DNA of 64,000 bases from Bacteroidales bacterium. GTDB lineage: Bacteria; Bacteroidota; Bacteroidia; Bacteroidales; UBA932. The notes below the pieces were generated by a model. It was not told the DNA's origin. It did not search any database and was given only the letters and a program-made list of their open reading frames with translations. This document shows, piece by piece, positions 1 to 8,551 of this stretch. Position numbers and translations under genes: made by a program. Numbering within the stretch: the first letter of the stretch is position 1; each line of letters opens with the position of its first letter. The stretch lies in NCBI GenBank assembly GCA_017471045.1, contig JAFUWZ010000017.1, positions 1-64,000 on the forward strand, in the 5' to 3' direction.

Positions 1-1212
1 AATGCAGAAGCGTCCGTCGTTCACGTAGCGACTTAACCTTGGCATCAGAGGCAGCGTATACTTGATGGCTCTCCCAATGCGGTTCTGTTCCGTTGTCTTC
101 CGCGCAGTCTCATACATCCACTTTTCGAACTGGAGTATATAGGGGTAGGCTTCTTTCTGACGTTTATCTCTCAACTCGTCAAAAGAGAGACCGGCTTCCT
201 TGCCCTCGCTCTCTACATGATAGAACCGGTTGATGTAGGCCAAGCCCTCACTGGCTGTATGCTTGTCTTCTTCCAGCGCATCCACCCATTTCCTCCTGGC
301 GTGTGCCCAGCAGCCCAGCACTTGGATACGAGGATCGTTTTCAAACTGGTCGTAAGCATCATAACCGTCAGTCTGGATGGTACCGCGATAACCGCGAAGG
401 AGTTTGCGGGCCGTTTCGTAGGAGCGGGAGCCCATATCGTAGTAGAACGCCACCAACTTCTCGATTACAGCGCGCGTACACCACATGTAACCCTTCACCG
501 CACGGTGCTTCTCATTGTCTATGACAGGCAATGTACTTTTGTCTACTTGTATGTAGTTACTGGACAACACTTTTCGTAGCAGGATGTCGTACGACAGTTT
601 GAGTTTTTCGCAAGCAGCCGCGTACCAGTCGTTCATCGTGGAGTCGCTTATCTTGACTCCCAGTTCCTTGTACTTCTGGATTACCCGGTAGAACGGCATG
701 TGGTAGAAGAACTTCTGCAGGATGATATCCGTCAGCAGACTCTCCGAAGCCATGCACTTTGGCAGTGGCATCACCGGCAGCGGGGCAAGTTCAAACGGCT
801 TTCTGTCTGGATCCTTTATCTAAAGGTTTGACTTCAGAACCAGTTTGTGCCGGACGATACGGCGCACGTAGATTTGTGCGGGAACCAGGACCAGCGTGTC
901 AGTCACTTCCGGCTCAAGTTCCGTATAGTCTTCACGGTTCTCTACTTCGGGGTATATATGTTCCTCGTGGACTTCCAGGCTTGCAGTATCAATGGCCTTA
1001 CGAGGTTTACGTTCAAAGCCTTTTACCTGTATGAGTTTTGCGGTATCCTCTTCTTCTTTCCTAATGGCGACATCCAGTTCTGCCCGTTCTTCGTCTGTGA
1101 GCGGTTTGTCAAAGAGTCCGGGCTCGCTGAGTACTGTAGGATCCAGAGGAAGGTTTTTCTCGCTCATCTTTCCGAACATCTTCTTGCGCAGCCAGTAGAG
1201 CTGGTCCTCCAA
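1..1212 (-). pseudogene. tnpC: IS66 TnpC transposase, interrupted and 3' truncated by the window
   Basis: Large DDE transposase of IS66 elements. The 5' part (820-1212) has the TnpC N-terminal zipper and motif WLRKKMFGKMSEKN. It is stopped by a TAG at 820-822. Translation resumes in the same frame with IKDPDRKPFELAPLP and MASESLLTDIILQKFF and stays open to position 1 through the catalytic-core region, which includes YIQVDKSTLPV and WAHARRKW. This pattern fits a CAG-to-TAG nonsense change in an otherwise well-kept gene. No good ATG is present: the first usable codon is a TTG at 1212, and upstream in-frame sequence is closed by a TGA. A non-functional transposase is likely unless the TAG is read through. 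Confidence 0.85.
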
Positions 1213-1312
1213 GCTGGCGACCTTGTTCCTGAGTCGCTCACTTTCAACAATATAAAGGTGCGAAAAAACGGCGCTACATGCAAGTCTACGCGCGATTCTC
1301 TTTCACTTTTTC

Positions 1313-1685
1313 TTACTTTTCCCACATATTTTTCAGTTCGTCCAGACGAGCCTGCAGGCTGTCCGGATCTGCCAGGATTCCCTCCACCATTTTGAGCAGA
1401 TCTTCCCATCTGATACTGCTTGTTGCTACGTTTTTTTTATCCGGGTAATGGCATTCCGAAGGTTCCCCCGTCCAGCATCTTGGCGTAGATCACCATCCCG
1501 CCTGTTTCATAATGGAGAAGCTTGATCCGATTCCGGCGCTTGTTCACGGAGATGTACACGTCTCCGTTCATCGGATCCCCACCAATCTTGTTCCGTACTA
1601 CACCTGAGAGCGTATGGAAGCTCTTCCGCATATCCGTTGGCTCGCTGTAGAGCCAGTCGCGCAATCCGCGTTCCAGACTAAACAT
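1313..1685 (-). pseudogene. tnpB: IS66 Orf2 (TnpB), frameshifted at an A8 run
   Basis: Small accessory protein of IS66. The first part (1437-1685, 82 residues) carries the family signature SEPTDMRKSFHTLSGVVRN and DVYISVNKRRNRIKLLHYE. It ends early at GTFGMPLPG. The missing C-terminal part continues in the next frame as SIRWEDLLKMVEGILADPD and stops at 1313-1315. The switch falls at an eight-A run near 1430-1437, a classic slippage site. The full product would be about 120 residues, the normal TnpB size. It could be a mutation or a programmed frameshift; the damage to both neighbours favours mutation. Confidence 0.75.
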
Positions 1686-2045
1686 GGGTGGATGACGCTA
1701 TAATGATATCCTTTAACTCATTTCCGGTCAGGTCGCCAATGATCCGCATCATCGTTCCGGTGGGTGTCCTGAGTTCGATGCATACAGATACCAGGCCTTT
1801 TCCGGTTCCCTTCTGCTTACTGCTTTTAGACCTTGACGGTTTGATGGGGTTGGGCAGGAACATTCCTCCGGGTATTAGCTGCAAGAACTCTCCAGCATTG
1901 TCACCTTCCTGTTTGGGTGCGTATTTGCGTTTGGCGTCATAGAAGCTCCACGGGCTGATCCCAAGCTCAGAAAGACGCTGTTTGTAACTGACTTTATTCT
2001 CATCGCAGTGGCAATCACCTGGGCGACCTCTTCCTTTGTCATCAT
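1678..2045 (-). pseudogene. tnpA: IS66 Orf1 (TnpA), frameshifted near the N terminus
   Basis: IS66 accessory protein with an N-terminal helix-turn-helix. The expected start MMTKEEVAQVIATA is at 2045, in a different frame from the body, which reads DENKVSYKQRLSELGISPWS and runs to the stop at 1678. The shift is near 2005. The gene overlaps tnpB by 8 bp, as is usual in IS66. Read without correction, the body has only an implausible start at 2082. Confidence 0.7.
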
Positions 2046-2118
2046 GGCTAATAGTCTTTTGATGCAAAGGTAGACACTGCACGCCAGACCTAATAGACGT
2101 GGTTTATCGGGTGCTTAC

Positions 2119-2235
2119 CAAGCTCTTATTGCTCAGCGTGTAATACTCTCCAAACGTATATTCCGACGTATCCAGTTCCGGAGCAATATTACTCGTTGCA
2201 AAGATCAACTGATAGTCGGGCTCGGAGGAACTGGT
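2119..2235 (-). pseudogene. Gene remnant abutting the IS66 end, function not recognised
   Basis: One minus-strand frame is open from a stop at 2236-2238 to the inferred IS66 terminus and reads as convincing protein, including the stretches EPDYQLIFATSNIAPEL and YTFGEYYTLSNKSL. It has no start and is cut by the IS66 end. It resembles the C-terminal tail of large P-loop ATPases in my memory, but I cannot name the family. It is best read as the leftover of a gene destroyed by the insertion and by a deletion on its other side. Confidence 0.4.
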
Positions 2236-2270
2236 TTAAGGATTCAGGTTTCAAGTCACACAGAAAACAC

Positions 2271-2300
2271 AAAAAGAATCGAAGTTCTTCGATGCTTCTT
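2271..2300 (-). terminator. Probable intrinsic terminator of the minus-strand defence operon
   Basis: On the minus strand the arms ATCGAAG and CTTCGAT (2278-2284 and 2287-2293) form a stem and are followed by TTCTTTTTGTG, a U-rich tract. It lies about 75 bp beyond the stop of the nuclease-like gene and would end transcription of the genes at 2374-6752. Confidence 0.55.
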
Positions 2301-2373
2301 TATTTCAGAAAGCCAATACTGTGAGTATTATCAGGTATTTGAGAATTAAACAGTTTAGTGTCCTCACAGATTG

Positions 2374-2897
2374 CTATTTAAGAAATTCCGGCAATTGAAA
2401 GGAATAACCTTCAAAAGTACAGAATGAATCCTTGTAGTCAACTGGTTTCATGGAGGTTCCTTTTCTTGCTATGTAAATATCTCTGATGGCTATCATTCGC
2501 ATTTCTGGAATAAAGTTGGTATTCTCAACTCTGTTTAACGTATTAACGATATATTGAGCAAAATTTCTTCCAGCATCTAACTGAGTGGTCACCTTTTCTG
2601 TTCCATGCTTAAGTTCTATCAAGAGTACGAATAGTTTCCCACTATCCCAACAAACAAGAAATAATCACACATTGATTTCACGCCCTCGTTTGCTTTGAAA
2701 TAAGGCTGCAAGTCGATAGCCTTTCCTCCTTTTGCAGGCTTAACTATTTTGTCAAACTGGTATAGGAGATACTGCTTACCATGATCTACAATGTCCAAAG
2801 ACATCTTTGCTTGAGGTTCCTTTAACTTACCTTCTCTCTCTCGATAAGAATCAGAAATCAAACTTTCCACTTTATTCAAATTATTCCTTGTCGTCAT
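2374..2897 (-). pseudogene. PD-(D/E)XK-like nuclease partner of the AAA ATPase, frameshifted
   Basis: Two consecutive frames (2619-2897 and 2374-2622) make one protein of about 174 residues if a single base is restored near 2650. The junction reads KSMCDYFLFV in the first frame, then CWDSGKLFVLLIELKHG in the second. An acidic residue on one strand followed by E-x-K on the next (CDY ... LIELK) is the pattern of the PD-(D/E)XK nuclease fold, so a nuclease role is inferred. The start ATG overlaps the ATPase gene by 17 bp, so the two were translated as a pair. As read, the product stops just before the catalytic E-x-K. Either the effector is dead or the read carries an error. Confidence 0.55.
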
Positions 2898-4266
2898 ACT
2901 TTATTCCATAATAAAGTTCTTCTGCTATTTTATTTTGACTCTCTATGGTGGTGTCTATGGATTTAACAGAAAAGCCACTCATACCGACCTTCACCTTTTC
3001 CACCTTCACTTGTTTACTGCGAGAAGAAGAGTAATTAAAATAATAAACCCCCAAATCCTCAGGATTTATATAGTCGTTTTCAGTATAGGTTTCACTAGCC
3101 AAAAGACCTTTTACCACTTTTGAACCTCTATGGCTCATCATAACCATATTGTTGATTTCACGGACAATATAATCGCTGTGAGTACTTAATAAAACCCTGA
3201 AACCACTATTCATTAAACGTACCAGCATTCGAGCCACCATAATCTGATTGTCTGGATGCAGGTTAATCTCCGGCTCGTCTATGATAATCAGATCGTTAAT
3301 AGCGGCAATGTGTTTCAAATATAAATCAAGGCTAGAAAGCGTCTTTACAACTGAAGCCGTCATCTGAATGGGTAGCGTTGTTCGCAGTGACTGGGAGGGC
3401 CTGAATTGTATTTCACCTTCATTAGATACCTGCACCCTTCCGTGTAATAACTTCTCCTCAACGAAAGAAGAAAATGGCAAGAATTGACATTCTTTTTTCT
3501 TAAGGTTTACGAGATTGTCTGCCGTTTCTAGTCCTATTCTTATCGGCAATGGATACTTATAATTATTTCGGAAATATAAGTCAAATCTGTCAACCTTCTT
3601 TTCCTTATCCATCAAAAGAAGCACATTATCAAGAGCCTCTTGTTTACGCACAGATAGTTCCTTACTGAATGTATAGATGGAATTTCTTTCTACAGGAAAA
3701 ATTTCCACATTCCCAATGGGATGGGTCGCTAAATAATTATAAATGTAGGAGTCAAGGAGAAATTTCAGACCGCGAATAGAATCATTGGGAATTGCGTCAT
3801 TCAAAATCGATACTCGGAGTTGGGTACTTCCAGATTCCTTACTAATCTTCACCTGAACACCTTGAAGTTTACTTCCATCTTCAAACGCAGTATCTACTAT
3901 ATAGTGCTTGAAATCTTCATTCCCAATAGTGAACTCACAATGGAAGTCTCCAAATAATTTCTTAATATCAGAATCGCCTATGCCAAACAGTTCATCCAAA
4001 CTTGACTCCACTGTACTTATCATATTGTTTCTATACTGAAATAACTTCTCAAAGTCAATTTCAAGAACTGCCTCTTTCTCGTTTATAAGTTTTTCAGCAA
4101 AAACTTCGCTGCCCTGAATATGCAACCTTCTCTTTAGTAGACCATATATTACGTATGAAAGGTAGGTTTTCCCAGTTCCATTTGGTCCACAAAAGACAAT
4201 AAACTTCTGAGAAAGATCAATTTCTCCCTCTTTTATCGCACCCAAGTTGTTAACCTTCAGTTTCAT
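2881..4266 (-). CDS. AAA/ABC-class P-loop ATPase (AAA_15/AAA_21 type), probable defence ATPase
   Basis: The protein has 461 residues. Walker A is GPNGTGKT at residues 27-34. The Walker B/signature region IIIDEPEINLHPDNQ is near residues 326-340, and the switch histidine LLSTHSDYIVREI near 358-370. This layout is that of OLD-like and related SMC/ABC-fold ATPases, but there is no TOPRIM domain at the C terminus. Such ATPases usually pair with a separate nuclease, and the next gene, overlapping by 17 bp, looks like one. A phage-sensing or DNA-sensing role is inferred from family and context. Codon use is AT-rich compared with the capsule genes, in keeping with acquisition. It is intact. Confidence 0.8.
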   Translation of the reverse strand: MKLKVNNLGAIKEGEIDLSQKFIVFCGPNGTGKTYLSYVIYGLLKRRLHIQGSEVFAEKLINEKEAVLEIDFEKLFQYRNNMISTVESSLDELFGIGDSDIKKLFGDFHCEFTIGNEDFKHYIVDTAFEDGSKLQGVQVKISKESGSTQLRVSILNDAIPNDSIRGLKFLLDSYIYNYLATHPIGNVEIFPVERNSIYTFSKELSVRKQEALDNVLLLMDKEKKVDRFDLYFRNNYKYPLPIRIGLETADNLVNLKKKECQFLPFSSFVEEKLLHGRVQVSNEGEIQFRPSQSLRTTLPIQMTASVVKTLSSLDLYLKHIAAINDLIIIDEPEINLHPDNQIMVARMLVRLMNSGFRVLLSTHSDYIVREINNMVMMSHRGSKVVKGLLASETYTENDYINPEDLGVYYFNYSSSRSKQVKVEKVKVGMSGFSVKSIDTTIESQNKIAEELYYGIKYDDKE

Positions 4267-4371
4267 ATCTTCATGATTATTTAGTTATAAAAAACTGAAA
4301 ACACTATTTCTCTTAATTTATTCATTGCTGTCCACTAAAAGTTGTGGACAGCAATGATACTTTTCCATTTC

Positions 4372-4998
4372 TTAACTCTCCCCTTTATAATTGAACAACG
4401 CATTGACCATATCCATCTTACCATTCTCATAGACGGACTTAATCTTGTCGTTGAAGTATTTCAATACCCAAAGATTAACTCCCTCATCGGCCATATTTGA
4501 CAGAAGCGAGTCTCGCATGGTGTCGCTAATCTCTTCCACTTTCTTGCCTAGAGATGGAGTAGTAGCATTGAGAGCAATAATAAAGTCTGATCGAAACAAG
4601 GCGAACAAGGCTTGTATCTTAGGCTCAATACCTTTTTTAACTGCTTCCTCCTTATCTGCGTTCTTGTCCACATCGTTTTCAAGTTTTAGCTTTTCCAATT
4701 CTGTCCAAAGCTTATCCAAAAACCTGTACATCTTCTTGAGGTTAGGTATAAGTACTATGGTTTTCAGCAAATCCATTCTACGTTCTGACTCTCGCTGTTC
4801 TTCTTTGTCCAGGTTCTGCGCTTTGTTTAACTTAATAACATATAGAATGTTGAATGCAGCAATTGCTACCATAGACAACTTATATGCAATATCAACAACA
4901 CTGCCAAATGTAGCAGGAGATACGTCTTGAACTGTCCTCACCACTTGGGTGGTGTCCGCGACTGTGACCGCTTGTAATAGAATCATTAAATTAGACAT
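4372..4998 (-). CDS. Single-pass membrane protein with cytoplasmic helical domain, unknown
   Basis: The protein has 208 residues. A short N-terminal segment precedes one clear transmembrane helix (about residues 36-55, IAYKLSMVAIAAFNILYVIK). A long charged, helix-rich domain with coiled-coil character follows. I recognise no catalytic motif. The gene starts 12 bp after the STAS-like gene and is probably in the same operon as the GHKL ATPase, so a membrane-anchored effector or sensor controlled by that pair is a reasonable inference. About 105 bp separate it from the AAA ATPase downstream. Confidence 0.6.
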   Translation of the reverse strand: MSNLMILLQAVTVADTTQVVRTVQDVSPATFGSVVDIAYKLSMVAIAAFNILYVIKLNKAQNLDKEEQRESERRMDLLKTIVLIPNLKKMYRFLDKLWTELEKLKLENDVDKNADKEEAVKKGIEPKIQALFALFRSDFIIALNATTPSLGKKVEEISDTMRDSLLSNMADEGVNLWVLKYFNDKIKSVYENGKMDMVNALFNYKGES

Positions 4999-5010
4999 AA
5001 CCGGCCTCCC

Positions 5011-5346
5011 CTACTTCTGCAAAGCATTTTTATCTTGAAGAATCCTATCAAGTGCTTCCTCCAACGGGACTTCTATATTGTAACCGTTAGGCTCAATATG
5101 AACAGTTTCACGAAACTTCTCAATCCCATATTTTTTTACGATATTTGTAAAGAGTTCTTCAAGAAAAGAAGGCGTAATAGAGAATGTTCCGATTGGGATG
5201 ATTACCTTGATTTCTCCCCCTTCACGATACAATTCGTCTATCTTCGACTCGTTTCTAACGGTCTCACCTCTGTCTCGACCGGTAAACACCTTGGCAACCT
5301 TGCCTCCAATCCGAGTGCAATGGTCTTTCAGATCAATTGTATTCAT
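5011..5346 (-). CDS. STAS-like domain protein (DUF4325)
   Basis: The protein has 111 residues. The core GEIKVIIPIGTFSITPSFLE and the following ELFTNIVKKYGIEKF match the STAS-like DUF4325 family, whose hallmark is a beta strand leading into an S-F-L-[DE]-E-L-F helix. STAS domains are anti-anti-sigma-like switch proteins that bind GHKL kinases. The partner ATPase is directly upstream, with a 4-bp ATGA overlap (5343-5346) that implies coupled translation. Biochemical role unknown; regulation of the GHKL protein or of the membrane protein next to it is inferred. Confidence 0.75.
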   Translation of the reverse strand: MNTIDLKDHCTRIGGKVAKVFTGRDRGETVRNESKIDELYREGGEIKVIIPIGTFSITPSFLEELFTNIVKKYGIEKFRETVHIEPNGYNIEVPLEEALDRILQDKNALQK

Positions 5347-6752
5347 ATTTTTTGAACGTCATCATCATTGATTAATAACTGGGCACTAATAAGCGTGCCC
5401 GGGAAATAATGCTTGGTATTATATACATATTTCGAATCCGGTTTGTCTTCCAAAGAGTTCGACTTATTGAAAGTCATTCGCTCTATTTTACGTCCATCTG
5501 TTCCAAAACTCTCTGATATCTGATATGTACCATCAAAATCTATGCGTGTATTCCCTGACAATATGGTCATCCGTGAGATATTGTCGACTTCTGTTGATCC
5601 CTTCAAACTGAAGAAACTCTTGATAAGCCCAATGGTTCCATTACCTCTGTTCCGAACTTCTCTTGGAACAATTGAGACACCTCCTTGTAAAGAATAGAGC
5701 GTCCAAAGGTTTTCTTCTGTAAACTTATTAAAATCGAAAAAACCTTTGTTGATGAACATCTCGGAAAGAGCCTGCATTTGATTCACGCATTCCATATTGA
5801 TTTTCTCGTTCACATCAGGATACTTGAAGCGCTCATAAATAGTACTGCCAGTGTTCATTATCACCACATTGAGTAACCCATAATGCGACTGCTTATCATT
5901 GGTTTCTTCCATATACCCTATCAGATATCGGTTGTGAAGAGTGGAATGTTCTTCAGCATTTGCAAGAGTTTCACCAAGAACAATACCCAATGCCTGACGA
6001 GCATCTTGGGTTAGCGTTTTGTTAAATCTTGACAAACACTTCTCCACGTATTCTATCAGATCGGTAGCATCTATCTCTTTCTGTCCAGCAAATCTTATCC
6101 TTGTAACATCTCTTGAATCAACTAGTCGTAAGCGGAATGGTTCCACATCTTTATACTGCATACTGCGATTTATCAGTTCAACGGGCGAACCGACTGAATT
6201 GATCATTTTCTGTAAAGAGGTGTTATGTATATTATCACCGCCAACCTTCCCAATTCTTATAAAACGAGTAATACCAGCTGCCTTGCATAACTGGATGTAC
6301 TTATCAAAACTCTTTAAGATAGAATCAAGAAATACCTGCGTTGCGAGGTCGCAATTAGTGCATTTCTGATAGTCCAGACAGAGTTCATCACAATTCTGGA
6401 ATGTTATAGCCTCAACCAACTGCTTGAGTACCTTGTAAGAGGGCTCTGGATTGGACAATATAGAGAAGCTCTCCGGTATGCGTATGACGTTTCGCTTTAG
6501 GATACCTGCATTATCTAATTTGCCTTGATAGAAAGGCGATTTCTCTGTTGTTATCAGATGGAGGAAGTGGCGATTCATAAAGTAAGCTAATGCCTCGCTA
6601 CTATTATGTATTAACCTTCCTTGATGGCGTATGACCTTGTCGCGAAGCAACTCTTTCAGTTTTGCCTTGCGTTGCTCTGTCTGCTTCTTCTTGCTTTTAA
6701 GACGGCGCCTGAACCGCTTCTGCTGCAAAAAGAGGGATGCTTCTTTCTTCAT
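5343..6752 (-). CDS. GHKL (HATPase_c) ATP-binding protein, partner of the STAS-like protein
   Basis: The protein has 469 residues. It starts with a very basic helical region (residues 1-50). A middle domain carries spaced cysteines (NCDELCLDYQKCTNCD) and looks STAS-like itself. A GHKL ATPase domain follows: N box GIVLGETLANAEEHS near residues 257-271, a degenerate G1 region MNTGSTI, and glycine lid NRGNGTIGL. Histidine-kinase phosphoacceptor motifs are not visible, so a two-component kinase is unlikely. The pairing with DUF4325 suggests a partner-switching module, and GHKL ATPases also occur in conflict systems. It is the first gene of the AT-rich minus-strand operon. Confidence 0.75.
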   Translation of the reverse strand: MKKEASLFLQQKRFRRRLKSKKKQTEQRKAKLKELLRDKVIRHQGRLIHNSSEALAYFMNRHFLHLITTEKSPFYQGKLDNAGILKRNVIRIPESFSILSNPEPSYKVLKQLVEAITFQNCDELCLDYQKCTNCDLATQVFLDSILKSFDKYIQLCKAAGITRFIRIGKVGGDNIHNTSLQKMINSVGSPVELINRSMQYKDVEPFRLRLVDSRDVTRIRFAGQKEIDATDLIEYVEKCLSRFNKTLTQDARQALGIVLGETLANAEEHSTLHNRYLIGYMEETNDKQSHYGLLNVVIMNTGSTIYERFKYPDVNEKINMECVNQMQALSEMFINKGFFDFNKFTEENLWTLYSLQGGVSIVPREVRNRGNGTIGLIKSFFSLKGSTEVDNISRMTILSGNTRIDFDGTYQISESFGTDGRKIERMTFNKSNSLEDKPDSKYVYNTKHYFPGTLISAQLLINDDDVQKI

Positions 6753-7191
6753 CTTTAGCCTATTCAGGATTTGAAATTCGTCTTATCCGATCTCCCATCG
6801 TAAACGAAGATGCTGCTGTCCCACAGCGGTGTCTTGTCGTTCTCTTCGAGATACGACCGCAGACATGCCGTGGTATCGGCAAAGTCGCGCACGGCATTCA
6901 TTGCATTCCATTCTTTCATCGCTGTGGTGGACAATACGTTATTTTTTTTAGTTTCAGAGCGCTCAGATAGCATCGATGCGAAAGCTCCCGTTAGAGAGCC
7001 TTCCGCAAACAGAGTTTATGGGTTATTGCTAAAACAATTGCTGCACATAGTATGGCAAAAAGCCATTTCATTAGAGTCATCGATGAGAGGTTATTGGTTC
7101 TAGATCCGTCCGTCGCTGCGGGAAGTGCGTGTGCAGTCGGTAATCTGCACCAGCTTGGGGTGTCGCCATGCGGGTCTGGATGTTGGCGCCT
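6753..7191 (-). other. Gene-poor decayed stretch
   Basis: No complete gene is supported. Two short minus-strand frames may be debris. One is about 29 codons starting near 7086 (MTLMKWLFAILCAAIVLA...), which looks like a signal peptide or membrane leader. The other is about 50 codons starting at 6919 (MKEWNAMNAVRDFADTTACL...) and ends at 6764. They could be the two ends of one broken exported protein. No promoter or terminator is clear. Confidence 0.35.
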
Positions 7192-7266
7192 CTAAAACTC
7201 CTTCACCAGCGGGCACATCTTGATGGCCTCCGGTCGGGTGCCGAAGGCTAGCAGTATTCTTTTCAT
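7192..7266 (-). pseudogene. wecB: Remnant of UDP-GlcNAc 2-epimerase (WecB) N terminus
   Basis: A 24-codon minus-strand frame reads MKRILLAFGTRPEAIKMCPL followed by VKEF and a stop. FGTRPEAIKM is the diagnostic start of the non-hydrolysing UDP-N-acetylglucosamine 2-epimerase, an enzyme that makes UDP-ManNAc for capsule and enterobacterial-common-antigen-type sugars. Everything after residue 24 is lost. Such genes normally sit inside capsule loci, so this stub suggests that the capsule locus now ending at 8730 once extended through here. Confidence 0.75.
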
Positions 7267-7365
7267 AAAGCTCATGTCCGGTTGAAAAAAGAGTTTTATG
7301 CGCCTCGGCCTTTTTACACTCTGAAAGCCAACCCGTCATCGCCGAGAAATCAATCTTGTCACAAA

Positions 7366-8229
7366 TTATTTGTTCGCCGCTGTCTTCTTTGTTTTGACGT
7401 AGTTAACTAAAGCGCTGCAAGTAATAAGCATATATAAGGACTCGGCAGAGGTCGGAACATAGTTGGAATCTGTTTCCATCAGCGGATGCCGTATGCCGGT
7501 ATCTGGCTGGTTTGTATAGGCATAGAGTTTTATCAAAGCTTCTTCCATCCTGGGCTGGAGTTGGATGCTTTTTTTCTTCAATGCCTTGACGGCATCTTTG
7601 AAATTGAGTTCTCCTGTATCCAGCCGCACCATTGCTTCCACGGCCGAAATGGATTCCTTGATGCTGTTGACATAATCACCTTTGGGGCGTTTTGTATGTA
7701 GTTCGAGAGCTTTGGCCAAATGGTTTGAAATGGCTTTTCTGCTCTTGAGGATGGCGTCATCGATCGCTTTCAGTTCGGGCTCGGAAACCGTATCAACGAC
7801 GCAGCCGTTCAGGATGCGGTAGCCAAACCCCAGTGATTCAAAACGCTCGGTGAGTTCGCTGATGAACCGCTCCCGGAGCGTGGCGGACTCAACTCTTGCG
7901 AGAACAAACTCTATCAAGTCAAGCTTTCGGAACCATTCGGTATCCATGGATTGAATCCATCCGGCAATGGCTTCGCGTCCATCGTGGAACGCTGTCTTGT
8001 AATCGATCAGACTCTTCCCCATCAAGTGGGTCCATATATACTGGCCCAGTTCATCCGCTTGCGATGTGTAACCGCCAATTATACTGTTGTCCATCGTTTG
8101 CATCAGGCGAGTCAGGGCAGAGCTGATGGCATTGGCAACATCCTGTGGCACGTCCCCAACAATCAGGACTTCACTCGGCTTGGCATAGCCGTTCCTTTCT
8201 GAAAACAGGATCTGGTGATGGGAGGTCAT
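7366..8229 (-). CDS. AbiJ-like (AbiJ-NTD4) abortive infection protein
   Basis: The protein has 287 residues. The N-terminal FSERNGYAKPSEV pattern is typical of the AbiJ N-terminal domain 4. The middle and C-terminal helical region contains GDYVNSIKESISAVEAMV, a signature seen in HEPN-like C-terminal domains of abortive-infection proteins. These families act as toxins, often RNases, that stop the growth of phage-infected cells. The clear R-x4-6-H of many HEPN RNases is not obvious, so catalysis is uncertain. The gene stands alone between decayed capsule and phage-type fragments. Confidence 0.65.
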   Translation of the reverse strand: MTSHHQILFSERNGYAKPSEVLIVGDVPQDVANAISSALTRLMQTMDNSIIGGYTSQADELGQYIWTHLMGKSLIDYKTAFHDGREAIAGWIQSMDTEWFRKLDLIEFVLARVESATLRERFISELTERFESLGFGYRILNGCVVDTVSEPELKAIDDAILKSRKAISNHLAKALELHTKRPKGDYVNSIKESISAVEAMVRLDTGELNFKDAVKALKKKSIQLQPRMEEALIKLYAYTNQPDTGIRHPLMETDSNYVPTSAESLYMLITCSALVNYVKTKKTAANK

Positions 8230-8283
8230 AGCTTGGCTATATTGAAGATTGTAGTTCTAAGTGAGTTGAGGGACAGGCTTGAC

Positions 8284-8547
8284 TTACATTGCGGAGGACG
8301 GGGCATTGAGCTGTCGCTGATTGATCCACTTGTCGGAGTATCCCAGGCGACGGTAGTCAGCGTATGCCTGCTCGAAGTTAAGCTCCGGGTCTTGCATCTG
8401 GTCGATGCGCTGCGCAGCCACTTCGGCCATCCACAGCTTGAAGGGCTCTGCCTTGGGCGACGGAATGCTCTGGATGAGGCGAAAAAGCTGCGCGGTGTCA
8501 GCGACATCGGTTAAGCGCATCTTACCGTCGGCAGCCTGCATCTTCAA
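8284..8547 (-). pseudogene. Bro-N family (phage antirepressor-like) protein fragment
   Basis: This is the internal part of a Bro-N/BRO family protein, recognisable by DGKMRLTDVADTAQLFRLIQ and SIPSPKAEPFKLWMAEVAAQ, then YRRLGYSDKWINQR. After INQR the frame leaves the family sequence and stops. The first half of the Bro-N domain is missing and the start is only a TTG. Bro-N proteins are common on phages and integrative elements. Directly upstream is a second fragment of DinD type, so the two may be the fused ends left by a deletion. Confidence 0.75.
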
Positions 8548-8551
8548 GGCG

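Larger units (their letters stand above)
1..2118 (-). mobile_element. IS66-family insertion sequence, decayed, one end off the window
   Basis: The three-gene order tnpA-tnpB-tnpC typical of IS66 elements is present on the minus strand, and all three genes carry disabling changes. One terminus is probably at 2118: read on the minus strand the element would begin GTAAGC, the usual IS66 terminal hexamer. Directly beyond it a different coding fragment starts. The other terminus lies upstream of position 1, so target duplication cannot be checked. The element is probably immobile unless supplied in trans. The boundary is inferred from the hexamer and the change of content. Confidence 0.8.

Noticed and set aside
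6764-7090. Two short frames with exported-protein flavour
   Set aside because: Neither is complete, and no motif or ribosome/promoter context supports a functional gene. Kept only as a decayed stretch.
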